Below, in pieces: positions 43,153 to 51,407 of a stretch of DNA of 64,000 nt; within the stretch, counting starts at the first letter, position 1; each line of letters starts with the position of its first letter. Below the pieces are notes generated by a model that ran no database searches, had not been told where the DNA came from, and saw only the letters and a list, made by a program, of their open reading frames with translations. The position numbers and the translations under genes were made by a program. The stretch comes from Bacteroidales bacterium UBA5833 (GTDB lineage Bacteria; Bacteroidota; Bacteroidia; Bacteroidales; Lentimicrobiaceae). Location: positions 168,548-232,547 of the forward strand of contig DJGZ01000060.1 in the NCBI GenBank assembly GCA_002433025.1, read 5' to 3'.

Positions 43153-44166
43153 TCAATCTTTCAGTTTTTCAAGAAATAAATCCATCTCCTTTGTATTACA
43201 GAAAAAATTCCGGCACCTTCCCGTCTGGGGTGTTACCCTGACCAATCCTTCCGTTCCTGCAGCCGGATTATCAGTTTCAGTTACAGGCCCCTGATGACTG
43301 TATTCATAAACCAAAACACCGATTCTGCCTGAATATTCCTGATTTTCAGTAAGGAGCAAATGTCCGCTGTCAAGGTGCGGCACCCTGCCCAATAACATCG
43401 AAGCCTTATGATATTCATAATGATTCAGGTAAACCGGGTGATTTATCTGCCAGTTGTATGCTGAGAATGCTTCCATCAGCGGCCGGAAATCATAACCCTG
43501 TGGCACCTTTAACATCTTGACATTGCGCGCTGTGCGTCCGAAATGTATGCAGATATCTTCAGCAAGAATGCGCAACGCCTCATCCGGCTCATTCCCTGTA
43601 ATTATCGCCGTTTGATTATAATTGAACCTGAGCAACGGATAACGCGAGAGGTATGATTCTGTAACCGGTCCATTCTTTTCACCAATAACAATCATCCCGC
43701 TGAAGCCGGGAAATGTGTCCTCTACATAAATTAATCTTTCGGTAAAACCGGCAAAATAATTGCCAAACATACAAAAAAAGGCTTCATACATTTTTCTGTG
43801 GTTGGCACTGGTCTTTATCAGGCAAGGATATCCTTTAAAGGCCGCCATAATAATTTCACCCACTCCCTCAAGCGGGGCCAATGGCTTGATCCGGAATGCA
43901 ACCGGGAAAGATTTGTTCACGGGCTTCATCGCTGACAAAATCTGACCAGCCTCAGGCATACTTTCGGCCAAGCACCTCAGGGCATAATTAATATGCTCCT
44001 CTGTAAACCACCGGTCAGCACGAATGCTTAACAGAAATTGCTCATGAAAATCTTCAGGCCGGGCCGCCACCGGTTCTGTATCGTATGGCCGGATGTTTTC
44101 CCCCGACAGAAAAAACAGCTCTTTTGCAAATTTTTGCATTCCTGCCTGTATAGGTTTTTGATTCAT
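43153..44166 (-). CDS. LuxC-like acyl-CoA/acyl-protein reductase family protein
   Basis: A 337-residue cytoplasmic protein when started at the ATG at 44166 (MNQKPIQAGMQKF). Segments such as PLAPLEGVGEIIMAAFKGYPCLIKTSANHRKMYEAFF and YLNHYEYHKASMLLGRVPHLDSGHLLL match the Bacteroidota acyl-CoA reductase group (LuxC domain, aldehyde-dehydrogenase-like), which is often next to serC as here. From memory of the family, the nucleophile lies in an FGxGCRNVSK motif; this protein reads FGRTARNVKM, so the usual Cys seems replaced by Ala. It may be inactive as a reductase or use other chemistry. Confidence 0.7.
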   Translation of the reverse strand: MNQKPIQAGMQKFAKELFFLSGENIRPYDTEPVAARPEDFHEQFLLSIRADRWFTEEHINYALRCLAESMPEAGQILSAMKPVNKSFPVAFRIKPLAPLEGVGEIIMAAFKGYPCLIKTSANHRKMYEAFFCMFGNYFAGFTERLIYVEDTFPGFSGMIVIGEKNGPVTESYLSRYPLLRFNYNQTAIITGNEPDEALRILAEDICIHFGRTARNVKMLKVPQGYDFRPLMEAFSAYNWQINHPVYLNHYEYHKASMLLGRVPHLDSGHLLLTENQEYSGRIGVLVYEYSHQGPVTETDNPAAGTEGLVRVTPQTGRCRNFFCNTKEMDLFLEKLKD

Positions 44167-44189
44167 GAACGTTATTGAGTGTATATTTG
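44157..44189 (+). promoter_or_regulatory. Promoter of the secreted protein gene at 44242
   Basis: A perfect -33 TTTG (44157-44160) and a perfect -7 TATATTTG (44182-44189) separated by 21 bases, on the long side of normal. It lies at or after earlier in-frame starts, which supports translation from the ATG at 44242. Confidence 0.6.
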
Positions 44190-44192
44190 CAG

Positions 44193-44200
44193 CAAAATTA
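44193..44200 (-). promoter_or_regulatory. Promoter -7 box for the LuxC-like gene
   Basis: On the minus strand TAATTTTG is a perfect TAnnTTTG box, 26 bases before the ATG at 44166. It nearly abuts the divergent -7 box at 44182-44189, so the two promoters probably compete. No -33 match. Confidence 0.5.
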
Positions 44201-44241
44201 AGATTTATCAGCCGAAATGCTTTATAATCCAGCCGCATTCA

Positions 44242-45171
44242 ATGAAAACCATATTATCCCTCAGCCTGATTTTAATGTTTACTTTCAACGGATTGAACGC
44301 GAAAGCCTTTCAACCGCAGCAGGGAGCTACCGGCGACAGACTGAAGGCGCTGATCGATAGTGCCCGTAAAGAGAAATCAGACTCATTGCGACTGGTGATC
44401 AATAATGTTTTCTTCAATGAGCTGACTGCATACCTTAAAGAATCGCCTGCTTCGAACAAAATGTTCGATTCACTGAATATCGGAGTAATTGCTTCGACGG
44501 AAGCCAAGGTCACCCTTTTTAACTGGAATCTTCAGCAAAACAACGGAACAAATATTTACTTCCTGATTATCAGGAATAATGCTACAAACCAGATTATTCC
44601 CATGAAGCCCATGCACGCTTTGCAGGAATTATCAGAAGAAACCATTTTCCGGGACGCTAACTGGCCCGGCGGATTGTATTACCGCATTATATTCAGGACA
44701 GATCTGAGCGGTTCCTGTTACACATTATTGGGTTGGGATGGCTTCAGCCGGACCACAAGCAGAAAAACAATTGATGCACTGAGTTTCGACAGTAATGGTT
44801 CCCCTGTCTTCGGGGCTCCGGTTTTCAGGACAAGGGATGGAATAAGGAACAGAGTGGTTTCGGAATATGCTTCCCAGGCATCATTCACCCAAAGTTACGA
44901 CCGCCAGAAAGTCACCCTCTCCAACGTGAGGAAATCACAGAGAAAGATAACCGATGAAATAATTGTCCTCGACCGTTTGGTACCAATGAATGAATCACTT
45001 ACTGGACAGCGATGGGCCTATGTACCGGCCGGAAATGTATATGACGGATTTATTGTCTTTAACAAACTCTGGAGTTTTGTGGAAGATATTGCACCACGCA
45101 ATCCGGCGCCTTCCGGCAAGGAAAAAAAATCCCGCAAACCGGTCAGCTATGATCTGTTTCCGCCTCAGTGA
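44242..45171 (+). CDS. Secreted protein of unknown function
   Basis: A 309-residue exported protein when started at the ATG at 44242, which opens the signal peptide MKTILSLSLILMF ending near LNAKAF. I do not recognise the family. The body is mixed alpha/beta with features such as LFNWNLQQNNGTNIYFLIIRN, LYYRIIFRTDLSGSCYTLLGWDGFSRTTSRKTIDAL and a basic C-terminal tail (KEKKSRKPVSYDLFPPQ). No lipobox and no type IX sorting domain, so a periplasmic location is likely. It diverges from the LuxC-like gene and lies upstream of serC, separated by a 343-base spacer with the serC promoter. Confidence 0.75.
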   Translation: MKTILSLSLILMFTFNGLNAKAFQPQQGATGDRLKALIDSARKEKSDSLRLVINNVFFNELTAYLKESPASNKMFDSLNIGVIASTEAKVTLFNWNLQQNNGTNIYFLIIRNNATNQIIPMKPMHALQELSEETIFRDANWPGGLYYRIIFRTDLSGSCYTLLGWDGFSRTTSRKTIDALSFDSNGSPVFGAPVFRTRDGIRNRVVSEYASQASFTQSYDRQKVTLSNVRKSQRKITDEIIVLDRLVPMNESLTGQRWAYVPAGNVYDGFIVFNKLWSFVEDIAPRNPAPSGKEKKSRKPVSYDLFPPQ

Positions 45172-45414
45172 AGATCATTAAATTTTTCCTTTACCGGTTC
45201 TTAAAATTCAAATGATAACAGGTTAACAAATCTGCATCATGAGTACATTTCCGGGATTACCCCGGCCGGCATCCAATTTTTTCGCCCTGCCCGGCATTAT
45301 ATACATGAAACAACCATTTGCAATTTGCAATATTCACATATTTTAGTTAAATTTATACCGGCAATTTACTATTTCACAGCCAATTAAACAATTTGAGAAA
45401 AGAATTTGCATTAG
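45172..45414. other. Gene-free spacer upstream of the serC promoter
   Basis: No supported gene. One 35-codon frame (45239-45346) begins with ATG but has no family features. The stretch is A+T-rich near its right end, leading into the promoter at 45415-45445. Confidence 0.5.
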
Positions 45415-45445
45415 CTTGGCAACTGTATAAAACTTTATACCTTTG
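45415..45445 (+). promoter_or_regulatory. Promoter of serC
   Basis: CTTG (45415-45418, three of four bases of the -33 TTTG) is followed after exactly 19 bases by the perfect -7 box TACCTTTG (45438-45445). It leaves an mRNA leader of about 60 bases before the ATG at 45515. Confidence 0.75.
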
Positions 45446-45514
45446 CTTCACTTTTCAGCCTGTATTTAAGCGCATCAGACATAAAATAAGTTTACCAACT
45501 TAATTAACAAAATC

Positions 45515-46585
45515 ATGAAAAAACACAATTTCAACGCCGGTCCTTCCATACTACCGCAGGTAGCTATCGAAAACACGGCCAAAGCTGTGCTGGACCTGAA
45601 TGGCATTGGTATGTCAATCCTTGAAATCTCTCACCGGAGCAAGGATTTTCAGGCAGTGATTGACGAAGCAACAGCCCTTTTCAAAGAGTTGCTCAACATC
45701 CCTGAAGGTTATCAGGTTCTTTTTCTTGGCGGCGGGGCCAGCCTGCAGTTCTGCATGATTCCCTTCAACCTGATGTCGAAAAAAGCAGCCTACCTCGAAA
45801 CCGGAGTATGGGCTAAGAAAGCAATCAAGGAAGCCAGGCTTTTCGGCGAAGTAAATGTTGTTGCTTCATCCGCTGACAAGAACTTTACCTACATTCCCAA
45901 AGGCTATACAGTTCCTGCCGATGCCGACTATTTCCACATTACCACCAATAACACCATTTACGGAACTGAGATCCGCACTGATTTGGATTGCAACGTTCCC
46001 CTGGTTGCCGATATGTCATCGGACATTCTCAGCCGCCCGGTTGATGTTTCGAAATATGCCATGATTTATGGAGGTGCCCAGAAAAACCTCGGGCCTGCAG
46101 GTGTAACTTTTGTTATTGTGCGTGAAGATATCCTCGGCAAAGTTGAACGGGCAATCCCGACCATGCTGGATTACCGTACGCATATCAAGGAAGGTTCCAT
46201 GTTCAATACCCCTCCGTGTCTTCCTATCTTTACCGTGAAAGAAACCCTGAAATGGATCAAGTCCATTGGCGGTGTTGCTGCCATCGAAAAAATGAACATC
46301 GATAAAGCAAACATCCTTTACAATGCCATTGACAACAGCAAAATGTTCGTAGGAACCGCTGAAAAAGACTCAAGGTCACTGATGAACATCTGCTTTGTGA
46401 TGAAAGAGCAGTACAAAGACAAAGAAGATGCTTTCATGGAATATGCAAAGAACCGCGGAATGGTTGGTATCAAAGGCCACCGTTCAGTAGGCGGATTCAG
46501 GGCTTCTACCTACAACGCCCTGCCGAAGGAAAGCGTTGAAGCATTGGTAGCCTGTATGCATGACTTCGAAAAAGAAAATGCCTGA
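45515..46585 (+). CDS. serC: 3-phosphoserine/phosphohydroxythreonine transaminase
   Basis: A 356-residue PLP enzyme of serine synthesis, converting 3-phosphohydroxypyruvate and glutamate to phosphoserine and 2-oxoglutarate. The N-terminus KKHNFNAGPSILP, the FLGGGASLQF phosphate-binding loop and the PLP Lys190 in GGAQKNLGPAG are all typical; GHRSVGGFRAS near the C-terminus binds substrate. Usual length for the family (about 355-362). It is a single-gene unit with a good promoter and a terminator at 46607-46633. The phosphoglycerate dehydrogenase gene is not adjacent. Confidence 0.96.
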   Translation: MKKHNFNAGPSILPQVAIENTAKAVLDLNGIGMSILEISHRSKDFQAVIDEATALFKELLNIPEGYQVLFLGGGASLQFCMIPFNLMSKKAAYLETGVWAKKAIKEARLFGEVNVVASSADKNFTYIPKGYTVPADADYFHITTNNTIYGTEIRTDLDCNVPLVADMSSDILSRPVDVSKYAMIYGGAQKNLGPAGVTFVIVREDILGKVERAIPTMLDYRTHIKEGSMFNTPPCLPIFTVKETLKWIKSIGGVAAIEKMNIDKANILYNAIDNSKMFVGTAEKDSRSLMNICFVMKEQYKDKEDAFMEYAKNRGMVGIKGHRSVGGFRASTYNALPKESVEALVACMHDFEKENA

Positions 46586-46606
46586 TCACTGGCATAAAAT
46601 AATTTA

Positions 46607-46633
46607 AAACCGGTTCCAGTGACCGGTTTTTTT
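46607..46633 (+). terminator. Intrinsic terminator of serC
   Basis: AAACCGGT (46607-46614) and ACCGGTTT (46622-46629) form a perfect 8-base-pair stem with a 7-base loop and a run of seven Ts to 46633. Confidence 0.9.
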
Positions 46634-46649
46634 ATGCACTACACCTAAA

Positions 46650-46668
46650 TGAGTAAAATAATTACTCA
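46650..46668. promoter_or_regulatory. Perfect inverted repeat upstream of aat
   Basis: TGAGTAA (46650-46656) and TTACTCA (46662-46668) are perfect inverted copies around AATAA, 27 bases before the aat ATG. The size and A+T-rich character fit a protein-binding operator. The regulator is unknown. Confidence 0.45.
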
Positions 46669-46695
46669 ATACATGTCTGCTACCGGAAGGTTAAA

Positions 46696-47427
46696 ATGCT
46701 TAAATTAGCCAGTGAAATTCATTTACCGTTCATGCATTCTGGTCAGAGGATTAAGTATCTGCGTACATCCGACGAGTTCCCGCCACTGAGTGATTGCAGG
46801 GCAGACGGACTATTGGCCGCAGGGGGCGATCTGAGCCCCGGGAGGCTTGTAAAGGCATACAGCAGCGGCATTTTCCCCTGGTATGACATTACGACGCCGA
46901 TTCTGTGGTACTCACCCGGGACCAGGTGCCTGCTGAAGCCAGGATCGTTCAGAACCTCCGCAAGCCTGAAGCAAAAACTGAAAAACAGGCATTTCACTTT
47001 TTCATTTGACAAAGATTTTGCCCGTGTTATTCAGTTATGTGCGGAAGTCAAGAGAAAACAGGAGAGTGGCACATGGATAACGCCGGCAATGATTGCCGCA
47101 TATACCGGACTGCATAAGATCGGGCTGGCCCATTCGGCAGAAGTATGGCATGAAAACCGCCTTGCAGGTGGATTATACGGGGTTTCGCTGGGTAAGGCAT
47201 TTTTTGGAGAATCAATGTTTCACCTGCTGAATGATGCTTCCAAAGCTGCCCTTTATTATCTTTGCGCAAAACTGGCTGAGAAAGGTTTTCATTTTATTGA
47301 TGCCCAGTTGCCGACTCCTCACCTGCTGAGTCTCGGGGCTTATACGGTCTCCCGGGAAGAATATATCAGGTTGTTAAAAGATGCACTGGAAGCTGATACC
47401 ATCAGAGGATCGTGGAACCAATTCTGA
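46696..47427 (+). CDS. aat: Leucyl/phenylalanyl-tRNA--protein transferase
   Basis: A 243-residue cytoplasmic enzyme that attaches Leu or Phe from aminoacyl-tRNA to the N-terminus of proteins beginning with Lys or Arg, marking them for ClpS/ClpAP-type degradation. Family marks are FPPLSDCRADGLLAAGGDLSPGRLVKAYSSGIFPWY at about 29-63, WYSPGTRCLL, TWITPAMIAAYTGLHKIGLAHSAEVW and GGLYGVSLGKAFFGESMFH. It is the first of three closely packed plus-strand genes (gaps of 6 and 21 bases). Confidence 0.95.
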   Translation: MLKLASEIHLPFMHSGQRIKYLRTSDEFPPLSDCRADGLLAAGGDLSPGRLVKAYSSGIFPWYDITTPILWYSPGTRCLLKPGSFRTSASLKQKLKNRHFTFSFDKDFARVIQLCAEVKRKQESGTWITPAMIAAYTGLHKIGLAHSAEVWHENRLAGGLYGVSLGKAFFGESMFHLLNDASKAALYYLCAKLAEKGFHFIDAQLPTPHLLSLGAYTVSREEYIRLLKDALEADTIRGSWNQF

Positions 47428-47433
47428 TTGAAC

Positions 47434-47910
47434 ATGAATAATGCACGAAAAGAATTTATGGCAGAAGCCCTGCGCCTTGCAGAAGAGAATATTTCCTCGG
47501 GTAAGGGCGGGCCTTTTGGCGCTGTTGTGGTAAAGAACGGAAAAATCATTGCCCGCGGAAGCAATCATGTTACTTCGAACAATGATCCGACAGCCCATGC
47601 CGAGGTGGTTGCAATCAGGGAAGCTTGTATTGCTTTGGGCGATTTTCAACTGAATGACTGCGAAATTTACTGTTCCTGCGAACCATGCCCGATGTGCCTC
47701 GGCGCAATCTACTGGGCGCGGCCCGAAAGAATTTATTTCGCCGCCAGCAGGCAGGACGCTGCTGATGCCGGTTTTGACGATGATTTTATCTACAGGGAAA
47801 TCGGCCTTAACCCCGGACAGCGTTCCATTCCTGCAGGACAAATCTTGCGGGAAGAGGCTTTGCATGTATTCAGTCAATGGAAAGAATCCGACAGAAAAAT
47901 TCCTTATTAA
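47434..47910 (+). CDS. guaD: Guanine deaminase, cytidine-deaminase fold
   Basis: A 158-residue zinc deaminase; the start is set at the ATG at 47434 rather than the TTG two codons upstream. Zinc ligands and the proton donor are in TAHAEVVA (His55, Glu57) and EPCPMC (Cys85, Cys88). The segments GGPFGAVVVKNGKIIARGSNHVTSNNDPTAHAEV and SCEPCPMCLGAIYWARPERIYFAASRQDAADAGFDDDFIYREI are very close to Bacillus subtilis GuaD, so guanine to xanthine is the likely reaction rather than tRNA editing. It lies between aat and the DUF3127 gene. Confidence 0.9.
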   Translation: MNNARKEFMAEALRLAEENISSGKGGPFGAVVVKNGKIIARGSNHVTSNNDPTAHAEVVAIREACIALGDFQLNDCEIYCSCEPCPMCLGAIYWARPERIYFAASRQDAADAGFDDDFIYREIGLNPGQRSIPAGQILREEALHVFSQWKESDRKIPY

Positions 47911-47931
47911 TTCACTTTATATTCATTTACA

Positions 47932-48312
47932 ATGGCTTTTGAAATTACAGGAAAACTGATTGAAAAATTTGAAACACAGAACGTTTCTGATAAATTTAAA
48001 AAAAGGGAATTCGTAATTGAGTACAGGGACAATCCTAACTCTTCATTCTCAGAAATGCTGAAATTCCAGCTTACCCAGGATCGCTGCAGCCTGATTGACG
48101 CCTACAATAACGGACAGGATATCCGGTTGTGGTTCAATTTAAGGGGTCGGAAATGGGAAAAAGACGGCAATGTCAACTACTTCACCAACCTGGAAGCCTG
48201 GAAGATTGAAAGTGCCGGCACCACCACTGAACCACAGGCGGCATCCTCATTGCCGGATTCAGGTATTGCCGCTGCTGCCGCTGATGAACTTACGAATGAC
48301 CTGCCCTTCTGA
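47932..48312 (+). CDS. DUF3127 family OB-fold-like protein with SSB-like tail
   Basis: A 126-residue cytoplasmic protein. The first 95 residues (FEITGKLIEKFETQNVSDKFKKREFVIEYRDN, LWFNLRGRKWEKDGNVNYFTNLEAWKI) fit DUF3127, a Bacteroidota family with an OB-like beta pattern. A low-complexity Ala/Ser linker follows and the protein ends TNDLPF, an acidic-hydrophobic tip like the DDDIPF tail with which SSB recruits repair proteins. Single-strand nucleic-acid binding is therefore plausible but not shown. Follows guaD by 21 bases; a terminator lies at 48341-48380. Confidence 0.85.
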   Translation: MAFEITGKLIEKFETQNVSDKFKKREFVIEYRDNPNSSFSEMLKFQLTQDRCSLIDAYNNGQDIRLWFNLRGRKWEKDGNVNYFTNLEAWKIESAGTTTEPQAASSLPDSGIAAAAADELTNDLPF

Positions 48313-48340
48313 TAAGGGCTAAGACCGGTTTTGAAAACTG

Positions 48341-48380
48341 ACCTGTCAGGTTCTGCCAAACCTGACGGGTTATTCTTTTT
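48341..48380 (+). terminator. Intrinsic terminator of the aat-guaD-DUF3127 unit
   Basis: ACCTGTCAGGTT (48341-48352) pairs with AACCTGACGGGT (48359-48370) at 11 of 12 positions, followed by a T-rich tail to about 48380. Confidence 0.8.
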
Positions 48381-48486
48381 ATAATCCCGGTAACCTGCCG
48401 GCTCCCGGACACGAACCAAAGCAGAATAAATTAACGGATTCTTAAGGATAGAAGGCCGGATAGCGAAATAGAAAACAGATGATTTT

Positions 48487-50436
48487 TTATTTTGGGATTA
48501 TCTCAAGGGTAAAACTGAAAGTACTGCCTTTCCCGGGTGTGCTCCAGGCTTGTATCTTTGATTTATGAATATTCATAAACTCCTGGCAGAGAATAAGCCC
48601 CAGTCCGGTACCGGTTTCGTTATTGGTTCCTGAGGTTTTCAGATTCCCGTCTATCCTGAATAACCTCGACAGTTCATCTTCATTCATTCCGATTCCGGTA
48701 TCAGTAATACTCACGGCGGCTTTTCCTCCGCTGCAATTACAGCTCACGGTAACAGACCCTCCGTTCTGCGTAAATTTAATGGCATTGCTCAGCAAATTCC
48801 TCAGCACCGTAAAAAGCATATTTTTATCAGCCTTTACAATAACATCCTTCGTAAAATCAGTATAGAGTGAAATCTGCTTGTTATCAGCCATGCTGCGGAC
48901 AACATCAATAGAAGTTTCCACAATCTCAGAAAGATCAACCGGCTCAGGTTTAAAGTCAATGCGTCCGGATTGTGCCCGCGACCAGGTCAACAGGTTATCT
49001 AACAAAGAATAAATATGCTGGCTTGACTGCCTGATAATGCCGAGATATGAACGTTTTTCTGCATCAGTAATTTCATCAAACTCGTTGTAAGCCAGATCTG
49101 CAAACCCAAGCAGTGAAGTAAAAGGGTTCTTCAGATCGTGGGCAATGATAGATAAAAACCTGTCTTTCGTTTGAATCAATTGTTCCAGTTCCGACTTTTG
49201 AGTTTCAATCAGCTTATTCTTATCTTCAAGATTATCAACGGCTTTAGTTTTAAAATAATACCGCTTAAAAAAGAATGCCAGCAATATCACGATAAATATT
49301 ACAACGCCTATCAGGGCAACCTTTGACTTTTTGTTCCGTTCAAGTTTCAATGCCTGCTCCAGGTTTTCGCGAAGCAATCTTTCGCTGTCAAGTTCCTTAC
49401 GTCCGATCTCAAATCTCGCCTGTGCCTGGCTCAGCAAAAAGGATTGCTGTTCATTATAAATACTGTCTTTAAGCTTTGAGTACTGATCGAGGAAACTATA
49501 TGCAAGTACCGGCTGATTCAGCCCCATGGATATCTTAGCCAGTTCGGCATAAGCCTCAAGCATTACATTCCTGATTTTAAGGCTCTTTGCCAGTTCTAAT
49601 CCGGATTCGGCAAGCCTGTAAGCGTCCGGTCTTCTTCCTGATGTAAAATAAACCGATGCCAGGGCTACCTTAATCACTGCTTCATATTGCTGATCGCCTA
49701 TCTGAATTGACAGATCGAGGGCCTGTTTGAGATAATTCTCCGCCTGAATCAAATCATTTTTATTCAGGTTTAATTTCCCAAGGCTGGTATAAATTACAAT
49801 AAGGGATGCATTGTTGGCTTTTCTGACGCCACCCTGAGCTTCGTCAAACTTTCGCCTTTCCTTTCCCTGATCTATGCTTTTGTCGCTGAGAATTCCCAGA
49901 TTCAGATAAGAAGCTTCAAGCCCCTGCTTACTGGAAAGCTCGTTAAATATTTTTAAGGCCCTTTCGTAGTATGAATATGCCAGATCAGGGTTTCTGGTTT
50001 CATTATAAACAAACCCCAGATTAATACAGGTATTGGCCACTTCGTTGTAAAGCCTGCTCCTGTCAAAATATTCCAGCGCGATAAGGCTATGGTGGATTGC
50101 CTTGTCGAAGCTCCGGATTATGCTGAATATCATACCAAGGTTGTAATGTGCATTCGCCCAGGAAACCGAATCACCCGTCACCACCCTTAATTCCACCTCT
50201 CTGTTCAGAAATTCAATGGCCAACGGATAATCCCCATCCGCCAACGCGATCCTCGAAAGTTGCCTGATGATTGCCGCCTGCTGAACAGGACCCTCCGCTT
50301 TTTCGAGCACATGACGTAAACTGTCAGATTCATGCTCCGCCATTGCGAATCCCGTATAAGAAAATGAGGTCAGCAATCCTGCCAGCAGGACCAACCCAAG
50401 CATCTTCTTTATTCCGGTGTTTATTTCAGGTCGCAA
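48487..50436 (-). CDS. Hybrid-free sensor histidine kinase with periplasmic TPR region
   Basis: A 649-residue inner-membrane sensor. A signal/anchor (LGLVLLAGLLTSFSYTGFA) is followed by about 330 residues of TPR pairs outside the cytoplasm, a transmembrane segment (VALIGVVIFIVILLAFFF, about 377-394), a short coiled coil, and a kinase core. The phospho-acceptor is His433 (IIAHDLKNPF); N box NLLSNAIKF, G1 DTGIGMNE and G2 GTGLGL are complete. It should autophosphorylate and pass phosphate to a response regulator, but none is adjacent. It lies 17 bases after the radical SAM gene, so the two are probably co-transcribed. Confidence 0.92.
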   Translation of the reverse strand: MRPEINTGIKKMLGLVLLAGLLTSFSYTGFAMAEHESDSLRHVLEKAEGPVQQAAIIRQLSRIALADGDYPLAIEFLNREVELRVVTGDSVSWANAHYNLGMIFSIIRSFDKAIHHSLIALEYFDRSRLYNEVANTCINLGFVYNETRNPDLAYSYYERALKIFNELSSKQGLEASYLNLGILSDKSIDQGKERRKFDEAQGGVRKANNASLIVIYTSLGKLNLNKNDLIQAENYLKQALDLSIQIGDQQYEAVIKVALASVYFTSGRRPDAYRLAESGLELAKSLKIRNVMLEAYAELAKISMGLNQPVLAYSFLDQYSKLKDSIYNEQQSFLLSQAQARFEIGRKELDSERLLRENLEQALKLERNKKSKVALIGVVIFIVILLAFFFKRYYFKTKAVDNLEDKNKLIETQKSELEQLIQTKDRFLSIIAHDLKNPFTSLLGFADLAYNEFDEITDAEKRSYLGIIRQSSQHIYSLLDNLLTWSRAQSGRIDFKPEPVDLSEIVETSIDVVRSMADNKQISLYTDFTKDVIVKADKNMLFTVLRNLLSNAIKFTQNGGSVTVSCNCSGGKAAVSITDTGIGMNEDELSRLFRIDGNLKTSGTNNETGTGLGLILCQEFMNIHKSKIQAWSTPGKGSTFSFTLEIIPK

Positions 50437-50453
50437 GGCGCTGTTATTATAGG

Positions 50454-51407
50454 TTAGTATCTCTCAAAAGGATGATCAAAACAAAAGTCAGGAAGATAAC
50501 TGCCCGAACTGCCCAACTCCTGAATCCAGCCCTTATATAATCCAAGCGTTTCCATTTCATCGACCACTATTCTGTATTCACTTTCGCTCAAGGCCCTTCC
50601 CAGATGCGGATGATGAGAAACGGCAGGCATTGGCGTATACTGCGACATCAGCGAAATATGAACTCCCTGAGACAGCTCTTCAGCGATAAAACGTAGTACA
50701 TTCATGCTGTTTTCAATATTTCCGGGGAGTACCAGGTGCCTGATGATCAAACCGCTTAATGCCTGACCTGAATCATCGGTAATCAGCGCTGTTCCCTTTT
50801 GCCTGAGCATCTCCTTCAACGCCATCCGGGCTGCTGAAACATAATTTCCGGCATCTGAATAATCAAGTGCCAGCCGGGTGTCCATATATTTAAGATCCGG
50901 GAGATACACATCAACAATTCCTTCAAGCCTTTTAAGTGTTTCAACACTGTCATAGCCATTGCTGTTGTACACTATTACCGGCTTCCTGCCCGAATCATTC
51001 AGTGCCTTGATGATGGCAAGCATCTGGGGAACCATATGGGAAGGAGAAACAAATCCTACCGCTGTACATCCTTCATCAAGCAATCCTGAAATTGCAGAAA
51101 CTATACTGCCAATACTCTGATATTCAATATAAATCGCTTCACTCCGGCTGCTAATCTGACAATTCTGACAATAAACACATTGAATGTTGCATCTGCCAAA
51201 GAAAACATTACAAATACCCGCTTCACCCCCGATTACAGGCTCTTCTCCTCTGTGAAGGCATATTGAACTGACTCCTGGAAAAGCATCCGATTTACAGTAC
51301 CCGCGGGGACCTAAGGTACGGTCAACATGACAACTGCGTGGACAACAGGCACAATCTGCCAATTCTGCAGGGAAACTGTAAGGAAAATAGGCGTCAGCTA
51401 GTTTCAT
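50454..51407 (-). CDS. PflX-like radical SAM protein
   Basis: A 317-residue cytoplasmic iron-sulfur enzyme. The radical SAM cluster motif is CNIQCVYC with Cys73, Cys77 and Cys80, followed by QNCQISS. A Cys-rich N-terminus (CACCPRSCHVDRTLGPRGYC, about 19-38), the GEEPVIGG segment, VYNSNGYDSVETLKRLEGIVDVYLPDLKY and the LVLPGNIENS region match the PflX/COG1313 group of putative pyruvate-formate-lyase-activating-like proteins. The true substrate of the group is not known. First gene of a two-gene unit with the TPR histidine kinase. Confidence 0.88.
   Translation of the reverse strand: MKLADAYFPYSFPAELADCACCPRSCHVDRTLGPRGYCKSDAFPGVSSICLHRGEEPVIGGEAGICNVFFGRCNIQCVYCQNCQISSRSEAIYIEYQSIGSIVSAISGLLDEGCTAVGFVSPSHMVPQMLAIIKALNDSGRKPVIVYNSNGYDSVETLKRLEGIVDVYLPDLKYMDTRLALDYSDAGNYVSAARMALKEMLRQKGTALITDDSGQALSGLIIRHLVLPGNIENSMNVLRFIAEELSQGVHISLMSQYTPMPAVSHHPHLGRALSESEYRIVVDEMETLGLYKGWIQELGSSGSYLPDFCFDHPFERY

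Noticed and set aside
45239..45346. 35-codon plus-strand frame upstream of serC
   Set aside because: Too short, no conserved feature, and ends well before the serC promoter.
47434..47910. tRNA adenosine deaminase TadA
   Set aside because: Zinc motifs are shared, but the flanking sequence is much closer to guanine deaminase GuaD, including the FDDDFIYREI segment.
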